Source of the DNA: Curtobacterium sp. MCLR17_036
Lineage (GTDB): Bacteria > Actinomycetota > Actinomycetes > Actinomycetales > Microbacteriaceae
Length of the DNA: 64,000 bases
Assembly (NCBI RefSeq): GCF_003234445.2
Contig: NZ_CP126269.1
Coordinates: forward strand, 3,286,001-3,350,000
Direction: 5' to 3'
The notes under the pieces were generated by a model that was not told where the DNA came from, did no database searches, and saw nothing but the letters and a program-made list of their open reading frames with translations. The number at the start of each line of letters is the position of its first letter. Within the stretch, counting starts at the first letter, position 1. This document shows, piece after piece, positions 36,785 through 46,500 of the stretch. Made by a program: the position numbers and the translations under genes.

Positions 36785-37152
36785 TCTGTTCCCTCCAGCA
36801 CCACGAACGCCGTCGCGATGCCCCCATCATGCGAGAGCGACAGGTGCACGGACGTGACGCCACGCGCATCCGCCACCCGCCGCGCGCCCTGGTGCAGCGT
36901 CAGCGACGGGTTCCGCTGGTCGTCCGAGACGACCTCGAGGTCCTGCCAGCTGAGCCCCGCACTGCTGCCGAAGGCCTTGATCAGGGCCTCCTTCGCCGCG
37001 AAGCGTGCCGCGAGCGACGCGGTCGGGCGCGGTTCGCCGTCACGGACCTGCTCGGACGGCGTGAACAGCCGCGTCCGCATCGCCGGGGTCCGCGACAGCA
37101 CCCGTTCGAACCGCTCCAGGTCGACCACGTCGACCCCGATGCCGATGATCAC
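36781..37152 (-). CDS. acpS: holo-[acyl-carrier-protein] synthase
   Basis: Transfers 4'-phosphopantetheine from CoA to acyl carrier protein. The 123-residue AcpS-type transferase has GIGVDVVDLERFERVL (Asp8 metal site) and ARFAAKEALIKAFG (Glu and Lys of the active site). VHLSLSHDGGIATAFVVLE closes it. It starts at GTG 37152, 5 bases after the glmS stop, and overlaps alr by 4 bases. Confidence 0.95.
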   Translation of the reverse strand: MIIGIGVDVVDLERFERVLSRTPAMRTRLFTPSEQVRDGEPRPTASLAARFAAKEALIKAFGSSAGLSWQDLEVVSDDQRNPSLTLHQGARRVADARGVTSVHLSLSHDGGIATAFVVLEGTE

Positions 37153-37157
37153 CGCGA

Positions 37158-39005
37158 CTACTCGACGGTGACCGACTTCGCGAGGTTGCGCGGCTGGTCC
37201 ACGTCGAGGCCCTTGGCCGCGGCGAGCTCCATGCCGAACATGTGCAGCGGTGCCACGGCGAGCAGCGGCTCGAACAGCGGCGTCGCGAGCGGGATCCGCA
37301 GGACCTCGTCGGCGAAGGGCAGCACGGCGGCGTCGCCCTCTTCCGCGATCGCGATCACCCGGGCGCCGCGGGCGCGGATCTCCTGGATGTTCGACACGAC
37401 CTTCGGGTGCAGCGAGCGCGGGTCGCGCGGCGACGGCACGATGACGAAGACGATCTGGCCCGGCTCGATCAGCGCGATCGGGCCGTGCTTCAGCTCGCCG
37501 GCGGCGAAGCCCTCGGCGTGGATGTACGCGAGTTCCTTGAGCTTGAGGGCGCCCTCGAGCGCGATCGGGTAGCCGACGTGGCGGCCGAGGAACAGCACAC
37601 TGCGGGTGTCCGCCATCCAGCGCGCCAGGTCCTTGATGCCCGCGGCGTCCTCGATGGTCTGCTGCAGCTTCGGGGCGAGGCCCTCGAGCTCGGCGACCTG
37701 CTCGGCGATCTGCTCGGTGGTGAGCGTGCCGCGCAGCGTGGCGAGGTGCAGCCCGAGCAGGTAGAGCGCGACGCCCTGGGCGATGAACGCCTTGGTCGAC
37801 GCGACGGCGACCTCGGGGCCGGCGTGCGTGTAGATGACCGCGTCGGACTCGCGCGGGATCGTGGCGCCCTGGGTGTTGCAGATCGACAGCACCTGCGCGC
37901 CCTGCTCGCGGGCGTACTTGACGGCCATGAGCGTGTCCATGGTCTCGCCGGACTGGCTGATCGACACCACGAGCGTGCGCTCGTCGAGCACCGGGTCGCG
38001 GTAGCGGAACTCGTGGGCGAGCTCGACCTCGACCGGCACGCGGGCCCACTGCTCGATGGCGTACTTGCCGAGGATGCCGGCGTAGGCGGCGGTGCCGCAG
38101 GCGATCACGATGACGCGGTCGACGGTCGCCAGGCGATCGGCGATCGGGTCGAGGTCGGTCAGGGTGACCGCGCCGTCGTGCACGCGGCCGAGGATCGTCT
38201 TCGCGACGGCCTCGGGCTCCTCGCTGATCTCCTTCGCCATGAACGAGGACCACCCGCCCTTGTCGGCGGCGGAGGCGTCCCAGTTCACCTCGAACTCGCT
38301 CGGCGTGGCCGGGGTGCCGTCGAAGTGGATGACGTCGACGCCGTCGGGACGGATCGTGGCGATCTCGTCCTGCCCGATCGACAGCGCGCGCTGGGTGTAG
38401 GCGACGAACGCCGCGACGTCCGAGCCCATGAAGTTCTCGCCGTCGCCGAGCCCGACGACCAGGGGCGAGTTGCGACGGGCACCGACGACGACGCCGGGCT
38501 GGTCTGCGTGCACGACGAGGAGCGTGAACGCGCCCTCGAGCCGCTGCACGGCCTGCTGCATGGCGGCGGTCAGGTCGCCGGTCTGCCGGTACGCGCGACC
38601 GACGAGGTGCGCGGCGACCTCGGAGTCGGTCTCGCTGCGGAACGTGGTGCCCTCGGCCTGCAGCTCGGCGCGGAGCTCGGCGAAGTTCTCGATGATGCCG
38701 TTGTGGATGAGCGCGAGCTTGTCGCCGTCGGCCAGGTGCGGGTGCGCGTTGCCGTCCGTCGGGCCGCCGTGGGTCGCCCAGCGGGTGTGCCCGATGCCGG
38801 TGCTCCCATCGGCGATGGGGTGCGTTTCGAGCTCGTCGACGAGGGCCTGGAGCTTGCCCGCCTTCTTCGCGGAGACGAGGTCTCCGGCCGGGTCGACGAC
38901 GGCGATGCCCGCCGAGTCGTAGCCGCGGTACTCGAGGCGACGGAGGCCACCGAGGAGGACGTCCTGACTGCTGTTGCTGCCGACGTAGCCGACGATTCCA
39001 CACAT
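37158..39005 (-). CDS. glmS: glutamine--fructose-6-phosphate aminotransferase (isomerising)
   Basis: Makes glucosamine-6-phosphate, the entry to UDP-GlcNAc. The 615 residues have N-terminal nucleophile Cys2 (MCGIVGYVG) of the Ntn glutaminase and two SIS domains (VSISQSGETMDTLMA, ALEGALKLKEL). The C-terminus is KSVTVE, which in the family forms part of the active site. I start at ATG 39005 because Cys2 must follow the initiator. A TAGGAT box 7 bases upstream with no ribosome site suggests a leaderless message. Its product goes to glmM, encoded 2-3 kb away. Confidence 0.98.
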   Translation of the reverse strand: MCGIVGYVGSNSSQDVLLGGLRRLEYRGYDSAGIAVVDPAGDLVSAKKAGKLQALVDELETHPIADGSTGIGHTRWATHGGPTDGNAHPHLADGDKLALIHNGIIENFAELRAELQAEGTTFRSETDSEVAAHLVGRAYRQTGDLTAAMQQAVQRLEGAFTLLVVHADQPGVVVGARRNSPLVVGLGDGENFMGSDVAAFVAYTQRALSIGQDEIATIRPDGVDVIHFDGTPATPSEFEVNWDASAADKGGWSSFMAKEISEEPEAVAKTILGRVHDGAVTLTDLDPIADRLATVDRVIVIACGTAAYAGILGKYAIEQWARVPVEVELAHEFRYRDPVLDERTLVVSISQSGETMDTLMAVKYAREQGAQVLSICNTQGATIPRESDAVIYTHAGPEVAVASTKAFIAQGVALYLLGLHLATLRGTLTTEQIAEQVAELEGLAPKLQQTIEDAAGIKDLARWMADTRSVLFLGRHVGYPIALEGALKLKELAYIHAEGFAAGELKHGPIALIEPGQIVFVIVPSPRDPRSLHPKVVSNIQEIRARGARVIAIAEEGDAAVLPFADEVLRIPLATPLFEPLLAVAPLHMFGMELAAAKGLDVDQPRNLAKSVTVE

Positions 39006-39012
39006 GGGTTCG

Positions 39013-39018
39013 ATCCTA
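39013..39018 (-). promoter_or_regulatory. -10 box of glmS (leaderless type)
   Basis: TAGGAT on the minus strand, 7 bases before the glmS ATG. Confidence 0.5.
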
Positions 39019-39063
39019 CGGTCTGCCTGGATGCCCACCCTGCATGCCCGCCACGAGAGGGAT

Positions 39064-39069
39064 ACCGTT
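39064..39069 (+). promoter_or_regulatory. -10 box of glutathione peroxidase gene (leaderless type)
   Basis: TACCGT, 6 bases ahead of the ATG at 39076. Confidence 0.4.
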
Positions 39070-39075
39070 TCGAGC

Positions 39076-39561
39076 ATGGGACGCTTCGACGACATCGAGA
39101 TCACCACCCTGCACGGTGAGCACACCACGTTCGGCGCCTTCGCCGACAAGGCGGTGCTCGTGGTGAACGTCGCGTCGCGGTGCGGACTCGCGCCGCAGTA
39201 CGAGCAACTCGAAGCCCTGCAGAAGGAGTACGGGCCGCGTGGCTTCACCGTCCTCGGGTTCCCGAGCAACCAGTTCCTGCAGGAGCTCGGCTCCGCCGAG
39301 GCCATCGACGAGTACTGCTCCGCCACGTGGGGCGTGACGTTCCCGATGTCCGAGAAGGTCAAGGTGAACGGCAAGGGCGCCCACCCGCTTTACCAGGCAC
39401 TGAAGGAGACGCCCGACCCGGCGGGCAAGGCGGGTCGCGTCACCTGGAACTTCGAGAAGTTCCTGGTCGCGCCGGACGGCACGGTGTCGCGCTTCCGCCC
39501 GACCACGAAGCCCGACGCCCCCGAGGTCGTCGCCGCCATCGAGGCGGCCCTGCCCGCCTGA
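39076..39561 (+). CDS. glutathione peroxidase family thiol peroxidase
   Basis: A 161-residue Gpx-family enzyme reducing hydroperoxides. The peroxidatic Cys lies in NVASRCGLAPQY, followed by GFPSNQF and the WNFEKFLV motif, the Cys-Gln-Trp-Asn catalytic tetrad. Being the cysteine form in an actinobacterium, it most likely uses thioredoxin or mycothiol systems, not glutathione; this is inference. I begin at ATG 39076, the start of the thioredoxin fold (MGRFDDIEI), and not the upstream in-frame 39004. It is divergent from glmS. Confidence 0.93.
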   Translation: MGRFDDIEITTLHGEHTTFGAFADKAVLVVNVASRCGLAPQYEQLEALQKEYGPRGFTVLGFPSNQFLQELGSAEAIDEYCSATWGVTFPMSEKVKVNGKGAHPLYQALKETPDPAGKAGRVTWNFEKFLVAPDGTVSRFRPTTKPDAPEVVAAIEAALPA

Positions 39562-39596
39562 CGCACCGCGTCCTGCGGACGCGCACCGAGCGCCGG

Positions 39597-39650
39597 ACGG
39601 GAGGCCCGGATCACCCGGGCCGGTCGGCTCACGTGATCCGGGCCTCCCGT
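39597..39650. terminator. 18-bp hairpin ACGGGAGGCCCGGATCAC between gpx and coaA
   Basis: Perfect 18-bp arms (39597-39614 and 39633-39650) around an 18-base loop, 36 bases past the peroxidase stop. The right arm abuts the coaA -10 box, so terminator and promoter are fused. One arm is identical over 17 bases to a segment inside tsaB. Confidence 0.75.
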
Positions 39651-39653
39651 CTG

Positions 39654-39659
39654 TACGCT
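39654..39659 (+). promoter_or_regulatory. -10 box of coaA (leaderless type)
   Basis: TACGCT, 7 bases ahead of the coaA ATG at 39667, immediately after the upstream hairpin. Confidence 0.45.
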
Positions 39660-39666
39660 CGTCACC

Positions 39667-40611
39667 ATGCCGATCCCGGACACCGCCGTCGCGCACCCGA
39701 CCCCCTTCGTGGAGATCCCCCGGGACGACTGGTCGCAGCTCGCGCCGAGGGAGCACCTGTCGCTCACCGAGACCGAGATCGTGCAGTTGCGCGGTCTCGG
39801 CGACCGGCTCGACATCCAGGAGGTGCAGGAGGTCTACCTGCCGCTCTCGCGCCTGCTGACGCTCTACGCGGCGGGTGCACGCGACCTGCACGCGTCGACG
39901 TCCGCCTTCCTGGGCGACCGCGCCGGCCGGACGCCGTTCGTCATCGGGGTCGCCGGCTCCGTCGCCGTCGGCAAGTCGACCGTCGCACGACTGCTCCGTG
40001 AGCTGACGAAGCGCTGGCCGGACACCCCGCGCGTCGAGCTCGTGACGACCGACGGGTTCCTGTACCCGAACGCCGAGCTCGAGCGCCGCGGGATCATGGA
40101 CCGCAAGGGCTTCCCGGAGTCGTACGACCGACGCTCCCTGCTCCGCTTCGTCAGCCAGGTGAAGAGCGGCGCGACCGAGGTCCGGGCGCCGTACTACTCG
40201 CACCTGGTCTACGACATCGTGCCGGACGCCGAGATCGTCGTGCGACAGCCGGACATCCTCATCGTCGAGGGGCTGAACGTCCTCGCCCCGCCGGTGCACG
40301 GCCGGCTCGCACTGTCCGACCTGTTCGACTTCACGATCTACGTCGACGCGAAGACGAAGGACATCGAGTCCTGGTACGTCGACCGCTTCCTGGCGCTGCA
40401 GGAGGAGGCGTTCGCGAGCCCGGACTCCTTCTTCCACCGGTTCGCCTCGCTCTCGCGCGAGGACGCGGTGCGCACGGCGACCGAGGTGTGGCGGGCGATC
40501 AACGAGCCGAACCTGATCGAGAACGTGCTGCCCACCCGCTCCCGCGCCACCCTGGTGCTGAAGAAGGGCGCCAACCACAAGGTGAACTCGGTCCTGCTCC
40601 GCAAGATCTAG
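39667..40611 (+). CDS. coaA: pantothenate kinase (type I)
   Basis: Phosphorylates pantothenate, the first step of CoA synthesis. The 314-residue P-loop kinase has [17 protein letters not shown] (about residues 96-112), [22 protein letters not shown] and [10 protein letters not shown], all features of type I PanK. The C-terminal [17 protein letters not shown] is typical. No ribosome site precedes ATG 39667. It faces glmM tail to tail across a large palindrome. Confidence 0.96.
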   Translation: MPIPDTAVAHPTPFVEIPRDDWSQLAPREHLSLTETEIVQLRGLGDRLDIQEVQEVYLPLSRLLTLYAAGARDLHASTSAFLGDRAGRTPFVIGVAGSVAVGKSTVARLLRELTKRWPDTPRVELVTTDGFLYPNAELERRGIMDRKGFPESYDRRSLLRFVSQVKSGATEVRAPYYSHLVYDIVPDAEIVVRQPDILIVEGLNVLAPPVHGRLALSDLFDFTIYVDAKTKDIESWYVDRFLALQEEAFASPDSFFHRFASLSREDAVRTATEVWRAINEPNLIENVLPTRSRATLVLKKGANHKVNSVLLRKI

Positions 40612-40670
40612 GCCGGGCGGGGGTGCGCTCGCGAGCGCGCGGACGCGGGCGTGGGGTTGCTCCCCGGCAC

Positions 40671-40690
40671 GGTGCCGGTGCCGGTGCCGG
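40671..40690. repeat. GGTGCC hexamer repeat (three copies)
   Basis: Three head-to-tail GGTGCC units followed by GGT, 15 bases before the 26-bp palindrome in the coaA-glmM intergenic region. Confidence 0.65.
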
Positions 40691-40704
40691 TTCGGATGCG
40701 CCCT

Positions 40705-40764
40705 GCACAACCAAAGTCCGTTCGAACCACGCAAAGGTGTGGTTCGAACGGACTTTGGTTGTGC
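40705..40764. repeat. 26-bp perfect inverted repeat, large palindrome between coaA and glmM
   Basis: Arms 40705-40730 and 40739-40764 pair over all 26 positions around an 8-base loop (GCAAAGGT). The arms are far poorer in GC than their surroundings, containing ACCAAAGTCCGTTCGAACC. It could terminate both convergent genes, yet the stem is much longer and AT-richer than the other terminators here, so a mobile or protein-bound palindrome is also possible. Confidence 0.9.
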
Positions 40765-40815
40765 GAATTACGGTTGCGCTGCGCCGCCGCGTCGCCGCCG
40801 CGCCGCGGCCGCGCC

Positions 40816-42189
40816 CTACGCCGCGTCGAGCGCCAGCCGCTGCTCGACCACGGCGGCGAGCTCCTCGGCGATGCGCTGAGCGTCCTCCTGCGAGGCGGCC
40901 TCGACCATGACGCGCACGACGGGCTCGGTGCCCGAGGGCCGGAGCAGCACGCGGCCGCTGTCGCCGAGGGCGTCCCCGGCGGCGGCGATGGCGTCCTGCA
41001 CGCCCTGGTCGGCGAGCCCGTGGCGATCGACCCCGCGCACGTTGAGTAGCACCTGCGGGAACACCGTCATGCACGACGCGAGTTCCTGCAGGGTCTTGCC
41101 GGTGCGCGCCATCTCGGCGACCAGGTGCAGCCCGGTCAGGATGCCGTCACCGGTCGTGGCGAACTCGTTGAAGATCACGTGCCCGGACTGCTCGCCACCG
41201 AGCGAGAACCCGCCCTCGTTCATCTTCTCGAGCACGTAGCGGTCGCCCACGGCGGTCTGCTCGACCGTGATGCCGTTGTCCGCCATCGCCCGGATGAGCC
41301 CGAGGTTCGACATGACCGTCGCGACGAGCGTGTCCGACGCCAGACGTCCGCGCTCCTTGAGCGACAGCGCGAGGATCGCCATGATCTGGTCGCCGTCGAT
41401 CGCGTTGCCGGCGGCGTCGACCGCCAGGCAGCGGTCCGCGTCGCCGTCGTGCGCGATGCCGACGTCCGCGCCGTGCTCGAGCACCGCGCGGGCCAGGTTG
41501 TCGATGTGGGTCGAACCGACCCCGTCGTTGATGTTCCAGCCGTCCGGGTCTGCGCCGATCAGGGTCACGCGGGCCCCGGCGTTGACGAAGACCTCGGGCG
41601 AGACGCCCGCCGCGGCGCCGTTCGCGCAGTCGAGCACGACGTGGATGCCGTCGAGACGGTGCGGCAGCGTGCCGAGCAGGTGGACCACGTAGCGGTCCTC
41701 GGCGTCGGCGAAGCGGCTGATCCGTCCGACGTCGGCGCCCGTGGGGGTGGGCGCGGAGTGGTCGTGCATGGCCGCTTCGATGCGGTCCTCGACCTCGTCC
41801 GGCAACTTCTGCCCGCCGGCGGCGAAGAACTTGATCCCGTTGTCGGGAGCGGGGTTGTGGGACGCGGAGATCATCACGCCGAAGTCGGCGTCGATGTCCG
41901 CGACGAGGAACGCCGCTGCGGGGGTGGGGATGACCCCGGCGTCGAGCACGTCGACGCCGGCAGAGGCGAGCCCGGCCGCGACAGCGGACCCGAGGAACTC
42001 GCCGGAGACGCGCGGGTCGCGCGCCAGGACCGCGCGCGGGCGCGGTCGACCGGACGCCCGACGGGCGTCCGCGTGGTGTCCGTGAGTGAGGACGGCCGCG
42101 CTCGCCTGGGCAAGACCCAGTGCGAGCGCGGCCGTCAGCTCGCCGTTGGCGAGACCACGAACCCCGTCGGTACCGAACAGACGCGGCAT
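40816..42189 (-). CDS. glmM: phosphoglucosamine mutase
   Basis: Interconverts glucosamine-6-phosphate and glucosamine-1-phosphate. The 457 residues have N-terminal [15 protein letters not shown], the phosphoserine loop [17 protein letters not shown], the metal site [20 protein letters not shown] and the phosphate-binding [14 protein letters not shown]. It lies 17 bases after rpsI, continuing the rplM-rpsI transcript. A short insert of Arg/Pro-rich residues near 40-55 is variable. Confidence 0.97.
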   Translation of the reverse strand: MPRLFGTDGVRGLANGELTAALALGLAQASAAVLTHGHHADARRASGRPRPRAVLARDPRVSGEFLGSAVAAGLASAGVDVLDAGVIPTPAAAFLVADIDADFGVMISASHNPAPDNGIKFFAAGGQKLPDEVEDRIEAAMHDHSAPTPTGADVGRISRFADAEDRYVVHLLGTLPHRLDGIHVVLDCANGAAAGVSPEVFVNAGARVTLIGADPDGWNINDGVGSTHIDNLARAVLEHGADVGIAHDGDADRCLAVDAAGNAIDGDQIMAILALSLKERGRLASDTLVATVMSNLGLIRAMADNGITVEQTAVGDRYVLEKMNEGGFSLGGEQSGHVIFNEFATTGDGILTGLHLVAEMARTGKTLQELASCMTVFPQVLLNVRGVDRHGLADQGVQDAIAAAGDALGDSGRVLLRPSGTEPVVRVMVEAASQEDAQRIAEELAAVVEQRLALDAA

Positions 42190-42206
42190 TGCGATCTCGG
42201 TGACGA

Positions 42207-42692
42207 CTAGCGCTTCGAGAACTGCGAAGCCTTGCGGGCCTTCTTGAGACCGGCCTTCTTGCGCTCGATGACGCGGGCGTCACGGGTGAGGAAGCCGGCC
42301 TTCTTGAGGGTCGCGCGGTTGTTCTCGCGGTCGATCTCGTTCAGCGTGCGGGCGATGGCGAGGCGGAGCGCGCCGGCCTGACCCGAGGGGCCGCCACCGG
42401 TGATGCGGGCGACGACGTCGTACGAGCCGAGGAGCTCGAGCACCTTGAACGGGTCGTTGATGAGCTGCTGGTGCAGCTTGTTCGGGAAGTAGTCCTCGAG
42501 CGTGCGGCCGTTCACGACGAACGTGCCGGAGCCCGGCACGAGGCGCACGCGGGCGATGGCCTCCTTGCGGCGCCCGACGGCACCGCCGGAGACGTTGAGG
42601 ATCTGACGGGGAGCGGCCTCGGCAGCGGCGGGTGCGCTCTCCGTGGTGAAGCTCTCCGGGGTCTGGTCGAGGGAGTCAGCGATCTGAGCCAT
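42207..42692 (-). CDS. rpsI: 30S ribosomal protein S9
   Basis: S9 of the small subunit head, 161 residues. The C-terminal [12 protein letters not shown] reaches the P-site tRNA. The first 30 residues (acidic, Ala/Glu-rich) are an actinobacterial extension. The core shows [17 protein letters not shown] and [19 protein letters not shown]. It is 37 bases downstream of rplM. Confidence 0.98.
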   Translation of the reverse strand: MAQIADSLDQTPESFTTESAPAAAEAAPRQILNVSGGAVGRRKEAIARVRLVPGSGTFVVNGRTLEDYFPNKLHQQLINDPFKVLELLGSYDVVARITGGGPSGQAGALRLAIARTLNEIDRENNRATLKKAGFLTRDARVIERKKAGLKKARKASQFSKR

Positions 42693-42729
42693 GAGTTTTG
42701 TCGTGTCCTTGAAGTCGTCGTGGCCGGAA

Positions 42730-43176
42730 CTACTGTGCGACCTGGTCGAAGATGTACGGCTTGGGCTGCTGCGCGGCGTGCGGGTGCTCCGCGCCGGCGT
42801 AGACCTTCAGCTTCTTGAGCTGCTCGCGACCGAGGGTGTTCTTCGGCAGCATGCCGCGGATCGCCTTCTCGACGGCGCGGGTGGGGTGCTTCTCGAGCAT
42901 CTCCGGGTAGGAGGTCGCCGTCAGGCCGCCCGGGTAGCCCGAGTGACGGTAGTAGACCTTCTTCGCGAGCTTCGAACCGGTCAGGGCGACCTTGTCGGCG
43001 TTCACGATGATGACGAAGTCACCCATGTCCATGTGCTGGGCGAAGGTGGCCTTGTGCTTGCCGCGCAGGAGCGCCGCGGCGTGGGTGGCGAGACGGCCGA
43101 GGACGACGTCGGTCGCGTCGATGACGATCCAGTCGTGCTGGACGTCTGCCGGCTTCGGTGAGAACGTGCGAGTCAC
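42730..43176 (-). CDS. rplM: 50S ribosomal protein L13
   Basis: L13, 148 residues, an early assembly protein of the large subunit. Core motifs are [35 protein letters not shown] and [20 protein letters not shown] start at GTG 43176 (VTRTFSPKP), where AGCACTCCT-derived sequence and family alignment agree; an upstream in-frame ATG at 43311 would add a non-homologous tail. A leader of about 135 bases with a hairpin lies upstream. Confidence 0.97.
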   Translation of the reverse strand: MTRTFSPKPADVQHDWIVIDATDVVLGRLATHAAALLRGKHKATFAQHMDMGDFVIIVNADKVALTGSKLAKKVYYRHSGYPGGLTATSYPEMLEKHPTRAVEKAIRGMLPKNTLGREQLKKLKVYAGAEHPHAAQQPKPYIFDQVAQ

Positions 43177-43317
43177 AGGAGTGCTGCTTTCGTGTCGAGG
43201 TGAGGAGTCCGTGAATCCCACTCCGGTCGGACGTTCCCCCTGCAGAAGCAGGCGGAACACCTCGGTTGGAGGGCTCATCTGACTGTCCGGCGCACGTGGC
43301 GCACAGACCAAGGTGAG

Positions 43318-43347
43318 AGCCTAGCCGACGCGGCTCGCGTTGTCGAA
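43318..43347 (-). promoter_or_regulatory. rplM-rpsI-glmM promoter
   Basis: On the minus strand TTCGAC (43342-43347), an 18-base spacer, TAGGCT (43318-43323), about 140 bases before the rplM start. Confidence 0.6.
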
Positions 43348-43432
43348 CGTGACCGCCTGTCGGCCGGGAGGCCCGTGCCGGCCCGGCACCGTGCCTCCCG
43401 TCCGTCCCGCGGGCACCCCCGACCCACTTGCT

Positions 43433-43479
43433 GAGCAGGAATGGTCGGGTCGCGCACGGCGACCCGACCGTTCCTGCTC
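43433..43479 (-). terminator. hairpin terminator of extracellular nuclease gene
   Basis: 21-bp stem (43433-43453, 43459-43479) with one G-U pair and a 5-base loop, 28 bases after the stop at 43507. Confidence 0.8.
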
Positions 43480-43506
43480 ACGAAGCACCCCCGTGGGGCG
43501 CGGGAA

Positions 43507-46500
43507 CTACTCCGCGGCCGTGCGGCGGCGACGGACGATGAGCACTCCGCCCGCGGCGAGGAGCAGGAACGCGATGAGCGCACCCGCGCCGAGGCCGTCG
43601 GCACCGGTGAACGCGAGCTGGCCGTCACCGGTGATCGTGATCGTCGTCCACCCGACCAGGCTGCCGTCCGCCGCCGTCACCGCGAGCCGGTGCGCCCCCG
43701 GCGCGGTGTCCGCCGGGATCGTCACCCGCACCGTGCCGTCCGCCGCGACCACGACCGTGCCGATCACCGTCGGCGTCGAGTACAACCACACCCGCACCGT
43801 CGAACCGGCGTCCTGCGCGCCGACCGTCACCGTGATCGTCTCCCCCGCACGAGCCGCCGCCGGCGCGGACACACCACCACGGTTCGCACCCGTCAACGAC
43901 GACTCCGACGGCGCCACCGGCACCACCGGCGGCGTGATCCCGTCCACCGGCGGCACCGGCGTCGGGTCCGCACCCGGACCAGGGGTCGGCGCCGGCGTCG
44001 GCACAGGCGTCGGCACAGGCGTCGGGTCCGTACCCGGGCCGGGCGTGGGCTCCGGCGTCGGCTCCGGGTCCGTGCCCGCGGCCTCGAGGTCGAAGCCGAC
44101 CAGGATCGGGTCGTGGTCGCTCGCGCGGAACACGTCGTCGCGGTACAGGTCCGTCGCGTTGTAGTTGTAGCGGCTGTACTCCAGGCCGACCGACTCGGTC
44201 GAGTTGATGTTCCAGATGTCCACGCCCGTGACGGTCGCGAGCGCGGCCTCCGACGCGAAGACGTGGTCGAGCGACCCGCTCAGCCCCGAGAACACGTACG
44301 AGTACTCGGTGTCGTCGAGGGCCGGGCCGAGGTCGGTGTAGCCGGCGTCGTCGAGGACGACCACCGGGTCCTCCTTGCTGTACGCGTTGAAGTCACCGAG
44401 CATGAACACCTTGTCGGTGCCGTACTGCTCCTGCATGTCGCTCGAGAAGGTCACGAGGGCCTCCGCCTGCCGCACGCGGTCGGCGTTCGAGGCACCCTGG
44501 CCGTCACCCTGGTCGGCGTTCTCGCCGGTGCCGGAGCCCTTCGACTTGAAGTGGTTCGCGATCACCAGGAAGTCGTCGTCGGCGGTGCCCCCGACAGGGC
44601 GGAAGGCGTCGGCGACGGGCTGGCGGGCGTTCGTGAACGCGTCGTCGAGCAGGATCGTGGACTCGCCGACGGGTGCGACGCGGTCCTTCTTGTAGATGAG
44701 CGCGAGGCGGATGACGTCCTCGCTCGCGGGGACGGTCGCCGGGGACTCCGCGTAGGCCCACTCGTCCGAGCCGGCAGCCGCGTTGAGCGCCTCGACGAGC
44801 GTCGCCACGGCGGCGTCACGGTCCTGACCGAAGCGGGCGGAGTTCTCGATCTCCTCGAGCGAGACGACGTCGGCGCCGAGGCCGTTGATGGCCTTGACGA
44901 TCTTGACCTGCTGGCGCAGGAAGTCCTCCTGCTCGGCGGCCCCGCGGGCGTCGCAGCCGGAGTTCACGGTCACCGGGTCACCGGCGCGGTCGGTGTAGTA
45001 CGAGCACCCGGTGAGCTGGTCACCGGTGGTCGGGAAGTAGTTGAGCACGTTGAAGCCGGCGAGCTTCAGGTCGCCGCCGACGTCCTGCGGCGCCGACTCG
45101 CGCACGGTCGAGAACGCAGCGGGCAGGGCGTCCGCCGGCGTCGCACCGGTGATCGGGGCGGTCGGCTGGAACTTCCACGCGTTGTTCCGGTAGTCGAGCA
45201 CGACCGGCTTCGAGAACGTCGCGGTGGCACCCACCGTGACCGGCCCCTGCGTGAGCCAGGACACCGGGATGCCCTGGTTCGCCTTCGTGAGGAAGTTCGT
45301 GCTCGTGCCGTCGTCGAGCGTGACCTTGCGCGCCGCGTTCGACGTCGCGGCCGCGGTCGCCTCGGCGCTGCCCGGACGACCGACCTCGGTCGGCTGGACG
45401 AGGCGGCCGGCGCCGGTGGCGAGCACGACCTCGCCGTACTGGTTCGTCGTGTAGTTGTCGGCCACCGTGTAGGCGCCCTGCGGCGCGACGAGCATGCTCT
45501 CGAGCGACTCCCGCTGGGCGTCCGACGCCGGGAACGCGACCGCGGCCGGCTGCGGGGCGGCCACCGGGTCGGTGAGCTGCTCGAGTGCGGCGGCGTCCGT
45601 CACCGTGAGCTCGGTCAGGCCGAGGTACTCCGAGACGGCGCCGGTGACGCGCACGTGGTCGCCGACGGCCACGAGCCCGGCGGTCGCCGACGAGTACACG
45701 AACACGGCGTCCGACGCGGTGTGGGTCGCGAGGTCGATCGCGCCGCCGGTGCCCGGCGTCTGGATCGTGTAGCCGTTGAAGCCCCCGGTCGCGTAGACCG
45801 CGGTGACGACGCCGTCGGTGGTCACGTTCTCCCCCGCGTACGGCGAGGTGTCGGTGGTGCCCTGCAGCTGCGCGATCGTGACCGCCTCCGCCGGAGCGCC
45901 GGGGTCGGTCGGCTCGGTCGGGTCCGTGGGCTCCGTCGGACCGGTCGGTGCGGCGGTCTCACCGGCGGCGTTCCGCGGGGTCAGCGTGGTCGTCACCGAG
46001 AAGTCCGCGCCGTTGTCGTCGGTGTCGGCCGTGCCCTGGCGGACGAGACCGTTCGGCACGCCGTTGGCGCCCTCGACCGTGCGGACGGTGCCCTCGAAGG
46101 TGTTCGAGGCGCCGTACCCGAGCAGGTCCACGACACCCGGGGCACCGGCGGTCACCGGACCGGCGGGGAGCGACAGGGCCGTGGTCTGTTCGGCGAGGAC
46201 GAGCGTGCCCGTCGTGCCGGAGGGGTTCAGCGACGCGGTGTCGTCCGGCGTCGGCAGGTCGGCGCCGGCCGGCGTGTTCCCGTTGCCCGCCATCGACACC
46301 AGGAAGGTGCCGTTCGCGGGGACGGTGCCCTCGAGCGCGCTCGTCGAGAAGGGTCCGGTCCCCGTCGCCGAGCGGTACTGCAGCGACCACCCGGCGAGCG
46401 ACACCGGTGCGTCGGTCGGGTTGCCGATCTCGACGAACTTCTGGTTGTAGAAGGCGCCGGTGCTGCCGGCCTTCAGGTAGGCCTCGGCGATCACGAGGTC

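Larger units (their letters stand above)
43177..43506. other. gene-free region: rplM leader, promoter and nuclease-gene terminators
   Basis: This 330-base stretch holds no gene. From right to left on the minus strand of rplM: a promoter at 43318-43347, then a leader with a hairpin (GTTCC...GGAAC, 43233-43258). Beyond it lie an imperfect CGGGAGGCC-type hairpin (43366-43399) and a 21-bp terminator for the nuclease gene (43433-43479). Confidence 0.7.

Noticed and set aside
40650..41049. Short frames on both strands containing KVRSNH...WFERTLVV
   Set aside because: They are both translations of the 26-bp palindrome, so the similarity is a by-product of DNA symmetry and not evidence of a gene.
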